Of a stretch of 64,000 nt of DNA, positions 27,675 to 35,839 are shown in pieces; the first letter of the stretch is position 1, and every line of letters starts with the position of its first letter. The notes below the pieces were generated by a model. The model saw nothing but the letters and a program-made list of their open reading frames with translations, ran no database searches and had not been told where the DNA came from. Source of the stretch: Phycisphaerae bacterium (GTDB taxonomy: Bacteria > Planctomycetota > Phycisphaerae > UBA1845); assembly GCA_029260075.1 (NCBI GenBank), contig JAJDDY010000065.1, positions 1-64,000 on the forward strand. The letters run 5' to 3'. A program made the translations under genes and the position numbers.

Positions 27675-28823
27675 ATGCTCAGCGCAATGCTTACTGTAGG
27701 CCCCTGGGAACTGGAACACGACGACCTTGCGGGTGCTTTCGACCGACTCCACGGAACCGTGGGAATCACAGGACTGAGTCTGCGCGTGGCGACGGCGCCG
27801 CAATTGCAGCTTGTCGCCCACGCGTATGAACACCAAACGTTTCGGACGCGCGGCGGGCTGTTCTATCACGCTGATCCGGATCGCTATTCGTCCACACGAT
27901 GCAAGCCCATCATGTCGGCTTGGCTCAAACGCAAAGATCCGCTCGAACGAATCGGTGAAGCATGCACACAATCCGGACTGTCACTTCGCGCCGTCGTCTC
28001 CGCATCGTTGACAGGCCGCATCGCCGCCAAACACCCCGACATGGCCTGCAAGAACTGCTTCGGCGATGTGTCGAGCGAGTCCGTCTGTCTCGCCAACCCC
28101 GACGTCCGCGCCTACCTCGCCGCGCTCGTCGCCGACGTTTCGGCGCGACCGGCAGTAACCGCGTTGGTCATGGCCGATCTGCAAATCGCATGGTCCGAAG
28201 CCCACGATCATGATCTCCGCGCCGGACCGGCGCTTGGCGCCGTCGAGCGCGACATGCTCGCCATGTGCTTCTGCGAATCCTGCCAGCAACAAGCCGGTTC
28301 ATTGGGAGTCGATATGGAGGCAGCGCGAGACACCGCGAAACGACTCACCACAGTATCGCTGCAACGCGGCGCGCCCTGTGACCAACCGCTCGACGCCGTC
28401 CTCGCCGACCAAGCGCCATTGACGCTCCTGCGCGAATGGCGAACACAAACGCTTACGAAACTCGTAGACGAACTCGTGTCGGCATGTTCGGGCGAGCTGA
28501 TTCTCTTGCGACGTGCACACCACGACCGTGCTCTTGATGACTTCGCCGCATTCGCCGATCGTGCGGCTGCGGTGATTACAAGCGTCGAAGAAATCGAAAC
28601 CATCCGCGGCGCGATGTGTCCTTCCGCGCGACGGAACGAAGTTCAACTGCCCGGGTGGTTGACGTGTGCACCGCACAATGCAGAACTCGTACGAGGCCTG
28701 TCCCAAGCTGTCGAGTCGGGATTCAATGGGATTGACATTGACGGATATGGTCTTGTCGGCGACAGCGGACTCGCAGCCATCAGGCAAGCGATTCGCTACG
28801 CGCGACGATCGGCGAACGACTAA
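27675..28823 (+). CDS. Uncharacterised TIM-barrel-like protein of the polysaccharide cluster
   Basis: 382 residues from the first usable ATG (27675). Not firmly recognised. Alternating strand-helix pattern and features such as CKNCFG, DLQIAWSEAHD, CFCESCQQQAG and a late FNGIDIDGYGLVGD recall barrel glycosidase-like proteins, which carry paired Cys near the catalytic face. No signal peptide is present. The frame is open for 26 codons further upstream (to a TAG near 27592) without any ATG, GTG or TTG, yet this part reads like protein (FTQLDEIARGVDNIV). The start is therefore uncertain. The TAA stop forms the CTAA at the edge of MITE copy 7. Confidence 0.65.
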   Translation: MLSAMLTVGPWELEHDDLAGAFDRLHGTVGITGLSLRVATAPQLQLVAHAYEHQTFRTRGGLFYHADPDRYSSTRCKPIMSAWLKRKDPLERIGEACTQSGLSLRAVVSASLTGRIAAKHPDMACKNCFGDVSSESVCLANPDVRAYLAALVADVSARPAVTALVMADLQIAWSEAHDHDLRAGPALGAVERDMLAMCFCESCQQQAGSLGVDMEAARDTAKRLTTVSLQRGAPCDQPLDAVLADQAPLTLLREWRTQTLTKLVDELVSACSGELILLRRAHHDRALDDFAAFADRAAAVITSVEEIETIRGAMCPSARRNEVQLPGWLTCAPHNAELVRGLSQAVESGFNGIDIDGYGLVGDSGLAAIRQAIRYARRSAND

Positions 28824-29004
28824 TGCTTTGTCACAACTCAAGTGACGGGTTCGTCCAGTCGGATCCGTTCTGAACTGAGCCGCGACCGTGAGGGATCGCT
28901 TTCGTGCTGTCACGATCGGCGTTCAAACGCCCGCTCCCTCACGGTCGCGGCTCGGTAAACCCATCATCGGAAAACCCGTCATCGATGTGTGACAGAGCAC
29001 CATA
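28820..29004. repeat. MITE-like element, copy 7, between convergent genes
   Basis: The left end starts at CTAA (28820-28823, the stop codon of the upstream gene) with TGCTTTGTCACAACTC. The inverted right end is TGCTCTGTCACACATCG. GTGACGGG-type subterminal repeats and the core GAGCCGCGACCGTGAGGGA with its inverse are complete. It occupies almost the whole 188-bp gap to the next, convergent gene. Confidence 0.75.
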
Positions 29005-29011
29005 GCAAGCT

Positions 29012-31168
29012 CTATCCTGCTTGTGACTCACTGGTGTGCAGCGCGGGATCGCGGCCCGGAATGATCAACGCCCCCCCCGTACGCACCGGAGGAAACCCGT
29101 CGAACCGAACAGGCGACGGTTGCCGGTTCACCGCAATCAAGCCGTAGAACAGCCCGACCACATGCTCAAGAAGGGTCGCCGTCTCGTCGACGGACTCGAT
29201 CGATCGTGACGGATAGTACGCGTCGTGACAGGGCACTTCGATACGAACGACACGACCACCTTGCTTGATTACGGTGCGGTGACCCTTGCGACTGAACAGC
29301 TCAGCATCCTGCTCCACCTGAACCGTTCGACGGACACATCGCCATGCGTAGCGATCGCGATCCGCGAATCGTTCACCCTCGCCTGTGCAATACGCCACGA
29401 ACCGCTTCGGCGAAAACGCCGCCGCCAACCCCGGCAGTTCGTTACTCATCCGCTCATACGCGCCGCCCTGACCCGGGATGATCACGCGCGACTGACTAAT
29501 CGGCTTTGAGACCACGTCGATCAGCGCCGCGACCTGACCACTGTCCGTCTCGATCTCGACATCGTCGACCCGATTGGCCTCGTCGCGTCGCCAACCGTGG
29601 CGAACCTGCCACGGCGCGACCGTGGGCACCCACACCAATCGAAACTGTGTAGTGAGCGCGTCGGCGTAGGGGCATGTATGGGGCGCCATACGCACTAGCT
29701 GTTTGAACCAGGCAAATACGCCGTAAATACTTTCCATATCGCCCGGAATGAGCCCACTGCGGATGATGATGACGGGCTTCGGTGTAAGCGGAAGACCAAG
29801 CGATTGGTCCTCATGTCCAATCGTGACCAACTGTTCGGTCAAATCCTCGGCGGGGAGACCGGAATCCTGAACAACGAACGGCTGAAACCGAGCGGCCATC
29901 TCGCGGAGTGAGTCGCGAAAGCCGGCCTCCGTCCGCGCGGGCACAGCGTATTGACCGAGGCCGGGTGACGTGAGCCCGAGAATCGACAGCAACACGTGCG
30001 CCGCCGTATTCACTTCGCCGAACGTAGTACACGGCGCCTCGATCGGCTCGATGTCGAGCACGACGAGATAGCCATTCGCCGTTCGCTTGAACAAGCAAAC
30101 CGCATGGTCCGACGTAGCGTCCTGATCGCAGACGGACGCAACAAGCGTTTCAAACCCGTGTCGCTCGCAAAATTCGGTGAATGATTTTGTCTTGCGCAAA
30201 TGGTTCTGGACGAAGCTGCCCAGCGTCTTTCCCGGCCACGCATACGGAAAGGCATCGTCCAGTGCGAACCCGACCGACAGCTCGTTCCCAAACGTGACCT
30301 TGGCATGAATGGGATCGTCGTCCTGTTCGATACGCCGCAGACGCAACGCGCCGTTCGTGAGTTGGACAAACGCCGGAAGCGAGACCACGACAACGCGATC
30401 AGCAGCCAGCTTGAGCAATGCCCCGACCGATCGAATCGACCCGGGCATTTTGGCATCGGGCAGAAGAAGCACACCGGCTTGAACTTTGGACGCCCGTAAT
30501 GACTCGGGCGAGCAGGTCTCGACACGCTTCGGAGAAAGTACACACCCAAGAACCTCGACGAGCGGACGATCAGCCGGTTGGGCTGAGCAAATACACGCAG
30601 TAGTTACGGAAGCCCGCGCCGGAAACGAATGCGGCGGAGGTGGAATAGCCAGTGCGTGAGCCTCTTCGTCCGGGTCGAGAATCGGAACCACACACACATC
30701 ATGCACGACGGCTGTGCCCGTAACGCCAGCCAAACCCACCGACACGCGAACGCGCCTGATTTGATCCGGGACGGCGTAGTACGCACGAACAACCAGAGGA
30801 TCGGACGCGCGATGCAAACCGGCCGTGACCCGTTTGGGGCCAGCCGGCTTGCCGTCCACCGTAGGCTCGACAGCCAGCACGAACCCGCAGCCGTCGACAT
30901 CCGTCGCACGCGAATCGGCGTCAAGGTCGCACGTGATCGTGGCTTCAACGCGATAGTGCTGACCCGGTTTGACCACAACGATCTGCGACCACTCAGCTCC
31001 CGCCCGCGCGGAATCAACCACCATGGTGACGCCAGTACCCGACGCATGATCACCCGACCGACCGCGTTCCCAGCGCGCAGCCCCGCTGCTCGACCACACC
31101 CACCGGCGCGGCTCCGCCTTCCCAAGACTGAAATCGGGATTCTTAATTTTGTTGACGTTCGATTTCAC
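29012..31168 (-). CDS. Uncharacterised protein with N-terminal carbohydrate-binding-like domain
   Basis: 718 residues, not recognised as a named family. The first ~160 residues (NPDFSLG...RWVW, AEWSQIVVVKPGQHYRVEA, VHDVCVVPIL) have the jelly-roll pattern of CBM4/9/22-like modules. The rest alternates strands and helices, with VLLLPDAK, VVVVSLPAF and PVIIIRSGLIPGDMESIYG, and might contain an amidotransferase-like Rossmann region. No signal peptide is seen. It is convergent with the TIM-barrel-like gene and separated from it only by a MITE. The GAGACG upstream of ATG 31168 is a weak ribosome site. A glycan-linked role is inferred from context only. Confidence 0.65.
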   Translation of the reverse strand: MKSNVNKIKNPDFSLGKAEPRRWVWSSSGAARWERGRSGDHASGTGVTMVVDSARAGAEWSQIVVVKPGQHYRVEATITCDLDADSRATDVDGCGFVLAVEPTVDGKPAGPKRVTAGLHRASDPLVVRAYYAVPDQIRRVRVSVGLAGVTGTAVVHDVCVVPILDPDEEAHALAIPPPPHSFPARASVTTACICSAQPADRPLVEVLGCVLSPKRVETCSPESLRASKVQAGVLLLPDAKMPGSIRSVGALLKLAADRVVVVSLPAFVQLTNGALRLRRIEQDDDPIHAKVTFGNELSVGFALDDAFPYAWPGKTLGSFVQNHLRKTKSFTEFCERHGFETLVASVCDQDATSDHAVCLFKRTANGYLVVLDIEPIEAPCTTFGEVNTAAHVLLSILGLTSPGLGQYAVPARTEAGFRDSLREMAARFQPFVVQDSGLPAEDLTEQLVTIGHEDQSLGLPLTPKPVIIIRSGLIPGDMESIYGVFAWFKQLVRMAPHTCPYADALTTQFRLVWVPTVAPWQVRHGWRRDEANRVDDVEIETDSGQVAALIDVVSKPISQSRVIIPGQGGAYERMSNELPGLAAAFSPKRFVAYCTGEGERFADRDRYAWRCVRRTVQVEQDAELFSRKGHRTVIKQGGRVVRIEVPCHDAYYPSRSIESVDETATLLEHVVGLFYGLIAVNRQPSPVRFDGFPPVRTGGALIIPGRDPALHTSESQAG

Positions 31169-31269
31169 GTCTCGGCATTGTTATGCGTTCGGCTCTGTCG
31201 GTCAACCGTCCACTCCGATAACGAATCAGACGGAGTACGTGTGGACAATCGCTGTGCCAAGAAATAAGC

Positions 31270-31326
31270 GCTACGCCTGAGAATAGGCGCCGCGTCTGAG
31301 AAGAAGAGCTGCGCGTTAGAAGAAAA
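31270..31326. repeat. Degenerate 19-bp tandem repeats
   Basis: Three to four poorly conserved units (GCGCTACGCCTGAGAATA, GCGCCGCGTCTGAGAAGA, AGCTGCGCGTTAGAAGA) lead directly into the 39-bp array and share its GCTGxGCCGTGA phase. Confidence 0.45.
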
Positions 31327-31482
31327 GCTGTGCCGTGAATCCCTTCTCGGCACAAACCATGGAGAGCTGTGCCGTGAATCCCTTCTCGGCACAAACCATG
31401 GAGAGCTGTGCCGTGAATCCCTTCTCGGCACAATCCATGGAGAGCTGTGCCGTGAATCCTTTCTCGGCACAATCCCAGGAGC
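31327..31482. repeat. Four-unit 39-bp tandem array of hairpins
   Basis: Four units start at 31327, 31366, 31405 and 31444. Each contains the arm TGTGCCG, the 12-nt centre TGAATCCCTTCT (CCT in unit 4) and the arm CGGCACA, a 7-bp hairpin. The 39-bp period is divisible by three, so both strands stay open, but no protein is inferred. It lies between the divergent genes at 31168 (minus) and 31603 (scpB). Confidence 0.85.
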
Positions 31483-31501
31483 GAGAAAGGATTCACGCTC
31501 C
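31478..31501. repeat. Inverted single hairpin of the same family
   Basis: GGAGCG, then AGAAAGGATTCA, then CGCTCC. The centre is the reverse complement of the tandem-array centre, while the stem differs and is still fully paired. Confidence 0.75.
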
Positions 31502-31602
31502 AGTAGTCGAGTGCCATGGCACCCATTTCGCCCGCGCCGATCACGGTTTTCTAACAACCGACCGGTCGCCACGCCCGGCGAAACCCGTTATGATTCGCGG
31601 GT

Positions 31603-32268
31603 ATGACCGCCAACAAGGACGACATAGCCACAGCAATTGAAGACGCCGAGTTCGACTCGGACCTGACGCCGGAGTCCATCGTCGAAGCGTTGTTGTTTTC
31701 GACGAACGAACCGGTACAGGCCGCGCGCATCACGAAAATTCTCGGCATCGGTACGGCTGGCGACATCAAGACCTATGTCGCCGGTCTGAACGAACGGTTC
31801 GAGGAAACCGGGGCGTCGTTCCGAATCGAACTGACCGCCAAGGGCTACGTCATGCAAACCCTTCCCGCCTACCACCCGTGGGTCAGCAAGCTCCACAAGA
31901 CCCGAGGCGAGTCGCGTCTCACTCCCGCCGGGCTCGAAACGCTGGCCATCGTCGCCTACAAACAACCAACCCTCCGCGCCGACATCGAAACAGTCCGAGG
32001 CGTCGCCGTTGGGGATATGCTACTGCGTCTCCGAGAGTTGAACCTCGTGCGCATCGTCGGCCGTGCGGAAGAAATCGGTCGACCACTACTCTACGGCACA
32101 ACCACCAAATTCCTCGAAGTGTTCGGACTACGCTCGGTCAAAGATCTACCCAAGCTCGACCCCGACAAGCCCAACGAAGTCCCCCCGCTCAAGATGGCTG
32201 GCGATGATGAGGCAGGTTCGGAAGCAGAGCCCGAATCGTCCGACTCAACCGAGGACGCTTCGTCGTAG
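31603..32268 (+). CDS. scpB: Segregation and condensation protein B (ScpB)
   Basis: 221 residues. ScpB is the winged-helix kleisin-associated subunit of the SMC-ScpAB condensin that compacts and segregates the chromosome. SIVEALLFSTNEPVQAARI opens the first winged helix, and RLTPAGLETLAIVAYKQPTLRADIETVRGV with GRPLLYGTTTKFLEVFGL marks the second, the most conserved ScpB signature. An acidic low-complexity tail follows. ATG 31603 is the only good start. scpA is not in the window. Confidence 0.92.
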   Translation: MTANKDDIATAIEDAEFDSDLTPESIVEALLFSTNEPVQAARITKILGIGTAGDIKTYVAGLNERFEETGASFRIELTAKGYVMQTLPAYHPWVSKLHKTRGESRLTPAGLETLAIVAYKQPTLRADIETVRGVAVGDMLLRLRELNLVRIVGRAEEIGRPLLYGTTTKFLEVFGLRSVKDLPKLDPDKPNEVPPLKMAGDDEAGSEAEPESSDSTEDASS

Positions 32269-32286
32269 GTTTTGCCCCAGTATTGT

Positions 32287-32414
32287 AGGCAGGGTCATCG
32301 ACCCGGCACTTCTTGAGCGTGCCGTTCGATTATGTGCCCACGATTCCAATGATGCCAGCGCATTTGGATGACATATCCGTGTCATGCCATGCCGGGTCGA
32401 TGACCCAGTCTACG
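32287..32414. repeat. Short element bounded by 17-bp perfect inverted repeats
   Basis: GGGTCATCGACCCGGCA at 32292-32308 is matched by its exact complement at 32390-32406. Flanking GTAGGC/GTAGAC extends the arms to about 24 bp with mismatches. The ~80-bp interior is unrelated to the other families, and each arm can itself fold (GGGTC/GACCC). Confidence 0.6.
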
Positions 32415-32515
32415 CTGCTAATCGCAGGAGGAGTTCGCGCACAGTTCGCGGAAAAACGAGGAAGGGAAGGTCGATGACCGGACCTACAAGACTGGCAAGA
32501 CCATATTGGTAGAAC

Positions 32516-32962
32516 GTGATGATACTAAATCGGCAACGTAGCGACAAACTGTTTGCAATAACTGCGGCACTGGCTCTTGGTGCGATAGTCTGCAGTCCGA
32601 GTGCGTCACCCGTTGCTAGAAAAACATACTCTTCGCCGAGCGGCAGATTCGCAGCAATTGTTTGGGTTAGCGGAGTGCCGAACGAGCCTCCTTCTTACCG
32701 GTGCGTAACACTAGAAATCCGCACTAGTGCCGGTCGCGTACTGTATTCGGAGCAAACCAGCGCATCTGACCAACTGAAATGGCGAGTCGCCTGGGACGCG
32801 CAAGATCGGTTTTGGCTGAAAAGCTCCGACATCGGAACATACTACTGGTCCCGAGTCGACGGGAATAGCTGGAAACGGTTTGCGCCAAGTGGACAGGGAC
32901 GATCTGACCGAATTCCAGTGTCGCCGTTTTCGACGACTGGAGGTAGTTTCGGCGGCGGGTGA
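32516..32962 (+). CDS. Small exported protein of unknown function
   Basis: 148 residues from GTG 32516 (or 147 from ATG 32519). A signal peptide (FAITAALALGAIVCS) is followed by a beta-rich domain: YSSPSGRFAAIVWVSG, TLEIRTSAGRVLYSEQ and KWRVAWDAQDRFWLKSSDIGTYYW, reminiscent of a single propeller-blade or lipocalin-like sheet. It ends in a Gly-rich GGSFGGG. Not recognised. It is a single gene downstream of scpB, beyond the inverted-repeat element. Confidence 0.65.
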   Translation: MMILNRQRSDKLFAITAALALGAIVCSPSASPVARKTYSSPSGRFAAIVWVSGVPNEPPSYRCVTLEIRTSAGRVLYSEQTSASDQLKWRVAWDAQDRFWLKSSDIGTYYWSRVDGNSWKRFAPSGQGRSDRIPVSPFSTTGGSFGGG

Positions 32963-33143
32963 TACGCAAATGAAGCAAGCTGCCGCTAGCAATAATTCCA
33001 TCCGAGGCGGTTCCGGCGATTCCTCGGCCTTGATTTCGTCTGCAGTATCGGGAAAAAAACTCATTGCGCCTTGTTGATGGGGATGAAAGCCCGTCTGCGC
33101 GGCTCGAAAAAGCACAAACAGAAACTAGCGCAAGCCAACGCCG

Positions 33144-33668
33144 TCAGTCCGTAATACCCAAATCACCCTTGGTCAGCAGTGACTCGAACACGAACCCGGC
33201 TGATTCGATGTTCTCTCGCGCCCCCTCTTGACGATCAATGACGGACACGATGCGTTCGACCTTGGCGCCGATTTCGGTGATGAGCTTTGCAGCTTCGAGC
33301 ACCTGACCGCCGGTGGTCGCGATGTCTTCCACGAGCAACACGCTGTCGCCGTCGACAAGCCTGCCCTCGAACGGCTTGGACGTGCCGTAGTCTTTCTTGG
33401 CGTTTCGGATGATCACAAACGGCTTGCCGGAGGCCAACGACGTCGCCGCAGCGAGCGACACGCCGCCGAGCTCTGCACCGGCGATCAGCGTCGTACTTTC
33501 GCCCACGAACGCCGCGAACGACTTACCGAGCGCCGCGAGAATGTCCGGCTGAGTTTCAAAGAGGTATTTGTCGAGGTAATACTTGCTCTTGCGGCCGGAC
33601 CGCAGTGTAAAATCACCTTCGAGGTAAGCCGATTCCTTGACGCGTCGAGCCAGTTCGTTTCGTTCCAT
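33144..33668 (-). CDS. pyrE: Orotate phosphoribosyltransferase
   Basis: 174 residues. PyrE makes OMP from orotate and PRPP in pyrimidine synthesis. It has the N-terminal FTLRSGRKSKYYLDKYLFE, the loop IIRNAKKDYGTSKPFEG and the PRPP-binding motif VLLVEDIATTGGQVLEA. ATG 33668 (MERNELARR) is preferred over 33707 because GAGG lies 8 nt upstream. A CACCGGC hairpin lies just upstream at 33716-33734. It is cytosolic with no neighbouring pyr genes. Confidence 0.92.
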   Translation of the reverse strand: MERNELARRVKESAYLEGDFTLRSGRKSKYYLDKYLFETQPDILAALGKSFAAFVGESTTLIAGAELGGVSLAAATSLASGKPFVIIRNAKKDYGTSKPFEGRLVDGDSVLLVEDIATTGGQVLEAAKLITEIGAKVERIVSVIDRQEGARENIESAGFVFESLLTKGDLGITD

Positions 33669-33715
33669 CGGTTGTCCCTCTTCCTTCCTGAATGTGGCCA
33701 GCGGCACATGTGTGG

Positions 33716-33734
33716 CACCGGCTTCCAGCCGGTG
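33716..33734. repeat. CACCGGC hairpin
   Basis: CACCGGC, TTCCA, GCCGGTG. It is a solitary member of the hairpin also found in family B repeats and at 17752-17805, located in the leader of pyrE. Confidence 0.55.
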
Positions 33735-33838
33735 ATCCTGATTGCGTTTTTCCCTCTTGAATGGACGCGACCGGTGTGCGCCAGATGATGCAAGCTCCTG
33801 CCGAACCTGCGCGCGATTCAGTCTGCGCCGTAGTTCTT

Positions 33839-33922
33839 GTCAGAGCCCCAAGCGCAAGCGAGCGGGTCCCAACACGTTTGATTGACCGCCCAAGACCCGG
33901 CGCTGGCGCTTAGGGCTCTGAA
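33839..33922. repeat. Imperfect long inverted repeat (AGAGCCCCAAGCGC family)
   Basis: TCAGAGCCCCAAGCGCAAGC at 33840 and, inverted, TCAGAGCCCTAAGCGCCAGC ending near 33922 form a ~30-bp imperfect stem with a ~25-nt centre. It occurs only once in the window. It lies between purB and pyrE, both on the minus strand. Confidence 0.55.
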
Positions 33923-34006
33923 AGCTGCCCGCCGATTGCGTCACGCACCCTTGCAGCGACGGCCCCAACGGAGCAACGGCTTCGACGAGCTACGAGAGTG
34001 AGCGCG

Positions 34007-35437
34007 TCACACCGACAGCTCGCTCGTCTGCGCTAGCACCTTTCGGTAGCGCCGGCGGATGGGCGTAACAAACCCCCGAACGAATTCATCCACCTGCTTG
34101 GGCGACCGGCCGATGAATCGCTTCGGGTCGGTCGCCGTTTTAAGTTCGACGCCGGAAAATGCGGGGTCATTGCGAAGCCGGTCGAGTAGGATGTTGCCCT
34201 TCCCCTCCATCTTGACGCGAAGCGCAGCCGCCTGCGTGTGCTTGCGCAGACGCTCGTGTAATTCCTGCCGATCGCCACCGGAAGCCGACGCCGCCATGAG
34301 AATCTCTTCGGTGGCCATGAATGGCAACTCCGACGCCAATCGCGTGCTAATCACCTTCGGATAGACCACGAGGCCGCGAGAGACGTTGGCCACGATGCGC
34401 AACATAGCATCGGTGGCCAGAAAAGCTTCGGGAACGGTCATGCGTTTGTTGGAAGAGTCGTCCAGCGTGCGCTCGAACCACTGCTCAGCCGAGGTTTGCA
34501 GGGGCGACTGCACAAGGGTGATCACAAATCGGGCCAGCCCGGTCGCCCGCTCGCAACGCATGGGGTTGCGTTTGTAAGGCATGGCGCTCGAGCCGACCTG
34601 CCATTTCTCGAAAGGCTCTTCCATTTCCTTGAGGCTGGCCAGCAGGCGAATGTCATTGGAAAACTTGTGAACGCTCGCAGCAATCTGTCCCAAACTGCAA
34701 ACAAGTTGGGCGTCGACTTTGCGTGAGTAGGTCTGACCGGTGATCGGTTCGACCTCGGAAAAATCAAATGCGCGAGCGACGTCGGCTTCGAGACGTAGCA
34801 CCTTCTTCTCATCGCCGTTCAGCAGAGTCATGAAACTCGCCTGCGTGCCGGTCGTGCCCTTCACGCCACGGAATCGAAGCGTGCTCAGACGGTGCTCCAC
34901 CTCTTCGAGATCGCGAACGAAATCGTAGCACCAAAGCGCCGCCCGTTTACCCACGGTGGTCACCTGCGCCGGTTGGAAATGCGTGAAGCCCAACGTCGGC
35001 AGCGCCCTGTGTTTTTTTGCAAACGTGGCTAAGGCGTCCACCACACTCGCCAGCCAACCCGTTACCATTCGCACTGCGTCGCGTTGAATAATCAGATCGG
35101 CGTTGTCGACGATATACGCGCTCGTAGCACCCAAATGAAGCACGCCGCGGGCCGCGGGGGCGATATCGCCCCATGCGTGCATATGGGCCATCACATCGTG
35201 TCGAAGACGTTTTTCGTGGCGCGCCGCCGATGCGAAATCGACCTTCTCGAGCGTTCGCTCTAGCTGCGCGACCTGTTTGGCTGTGATTTTGAGCCCCGCT
35301 TTACGCTGAGCCTTTACCAGCGCCAACCACAGTCGCCTCCACGTCACGATACGATGGCGAGCGCCAAACAATTCACACATCTCGCGCGACGCATAGCGCG
35401 TGACCAATGGGGATTCGTAGACGTCGTGTTTCGCCAT
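34007..35437 (-). CDS. purB: Adenylosuccinate lyase
   Basis: 476 residues from ATG 35437 (MAKHDVYESPL). It catalyses two fumarate-releasing steps of purine synthesis (SAICAR and adenylosuccinate cleavage). Visible landmarks are HLGATSAYIVDNADL, TLGFTHFQPAQ with the active-site His, and the flexible signature GSSAMPYKRNPMRCE of the fumarase/aspartase superfamily. The length and this YKRNPMR form resemble the eukaryote-like ADSL branch more than the 430-residue Bacillus type. Cytosolic homotetramer expected. Confidence 0.92.
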   Translation of the reverse strand: MAKHDVYESPLVTRYASREMCELFGARHRIVTWRRLWLALVKAQRKAGLKITAKQVAQLERTLEKVDFASAARHEKRLRHDVMAHMHAWGDIAPAARGVLHLGATSAYIVDNADLIIQRDAVRMVTGWLASVVDALATFAKKHRALPTLGFTHFQPAQVTTVGKRAALWCYDFVRDLEEVEHRLSTLRFRGVKGTTGTQASFMTLLNGDEKKVLRLEADVARAFDFSEVEPITGQTYSRKVDAQLVCSLGQIAASVHKFSNDIRLLASLKEMEEPFEKWQVGSSAMPYKRNPMRCERATGLARFVITLVQSPLQTSAEQWFERTLDDSSNKRMTVPEAFLATDAMLRIVANVSRGLVVYPKVISTRLASELPFMATEEILMAASASGGDRQELHERLRKHTQAAALRVKMEGKGNILLDRLRNDPAFSGVELKTATDPKRFIGRSPKQVDEFVRGFVTPIRRRYRKVLAQTSELSV

Positions 35438-35506
35438 GGACCCAATCGCAACGACCAAACGCCTCACACAGCGTCTGGCGAACTTTATGGAAGTAACGAA
35501 CGCAGC

Positions 35507-35661
35507 CTAGCGCTTTGTCGCGCCTCGAACGAGGGATTAACCGAGCCGCGCCCGTAAGGAATCGGACGTTGGAAATCCGGTCGTGACAACTCGACAACGC
35601 TCCCTTACGGTCGCGGCTCGGATCGGACGAAACCGCAACTTAAAGCTTAACAGAACACTAG
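35507..35661. repeat. MITE-like element, copy 8, with CTAG duplication
   Basis: CTAG at 35507-35510 and 35658-35661 flank a 147-bp element, the same size as copy 3. The left end is CGCTTTGTCGCGCCTCG; the right end inverted is TGTTCTGTTAAGC. The core GAGCCGCGCCCGTAAGGA with its inverse is complete. Confidence 0.8.
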
Positions 35662-35839
35662 AGCCCCATCATACACGGTGCGCCGCTTCTCGCCACTTAT
35701 CCGGGCGAAACAGTTAGGTGTATGCGACGACGATGTGCGCTTGAAGCGTAACCGATTCATAGCTAGAGTTGCCGCCGTGGACGCCGGAGCGACGGCACGC
35801 ATGCAACGGGGCACAGCCGGCCCGGCCATGGAGCAACGA

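Noticed and set aside
31327-31482. Possible CRISPR array
   Set aside because: The four 39-bp units are contiguous with no unique spacers and no cas genes; it is a tandem repeat of hairpins.
31335-31640. Repeat-encoded peptide (MNPFSAQTMESCAV units)
   Set aside because: The frame stays open only because the period is 39 bp. There is no ribosome site, and the hairpin covariation explains the sequence better.
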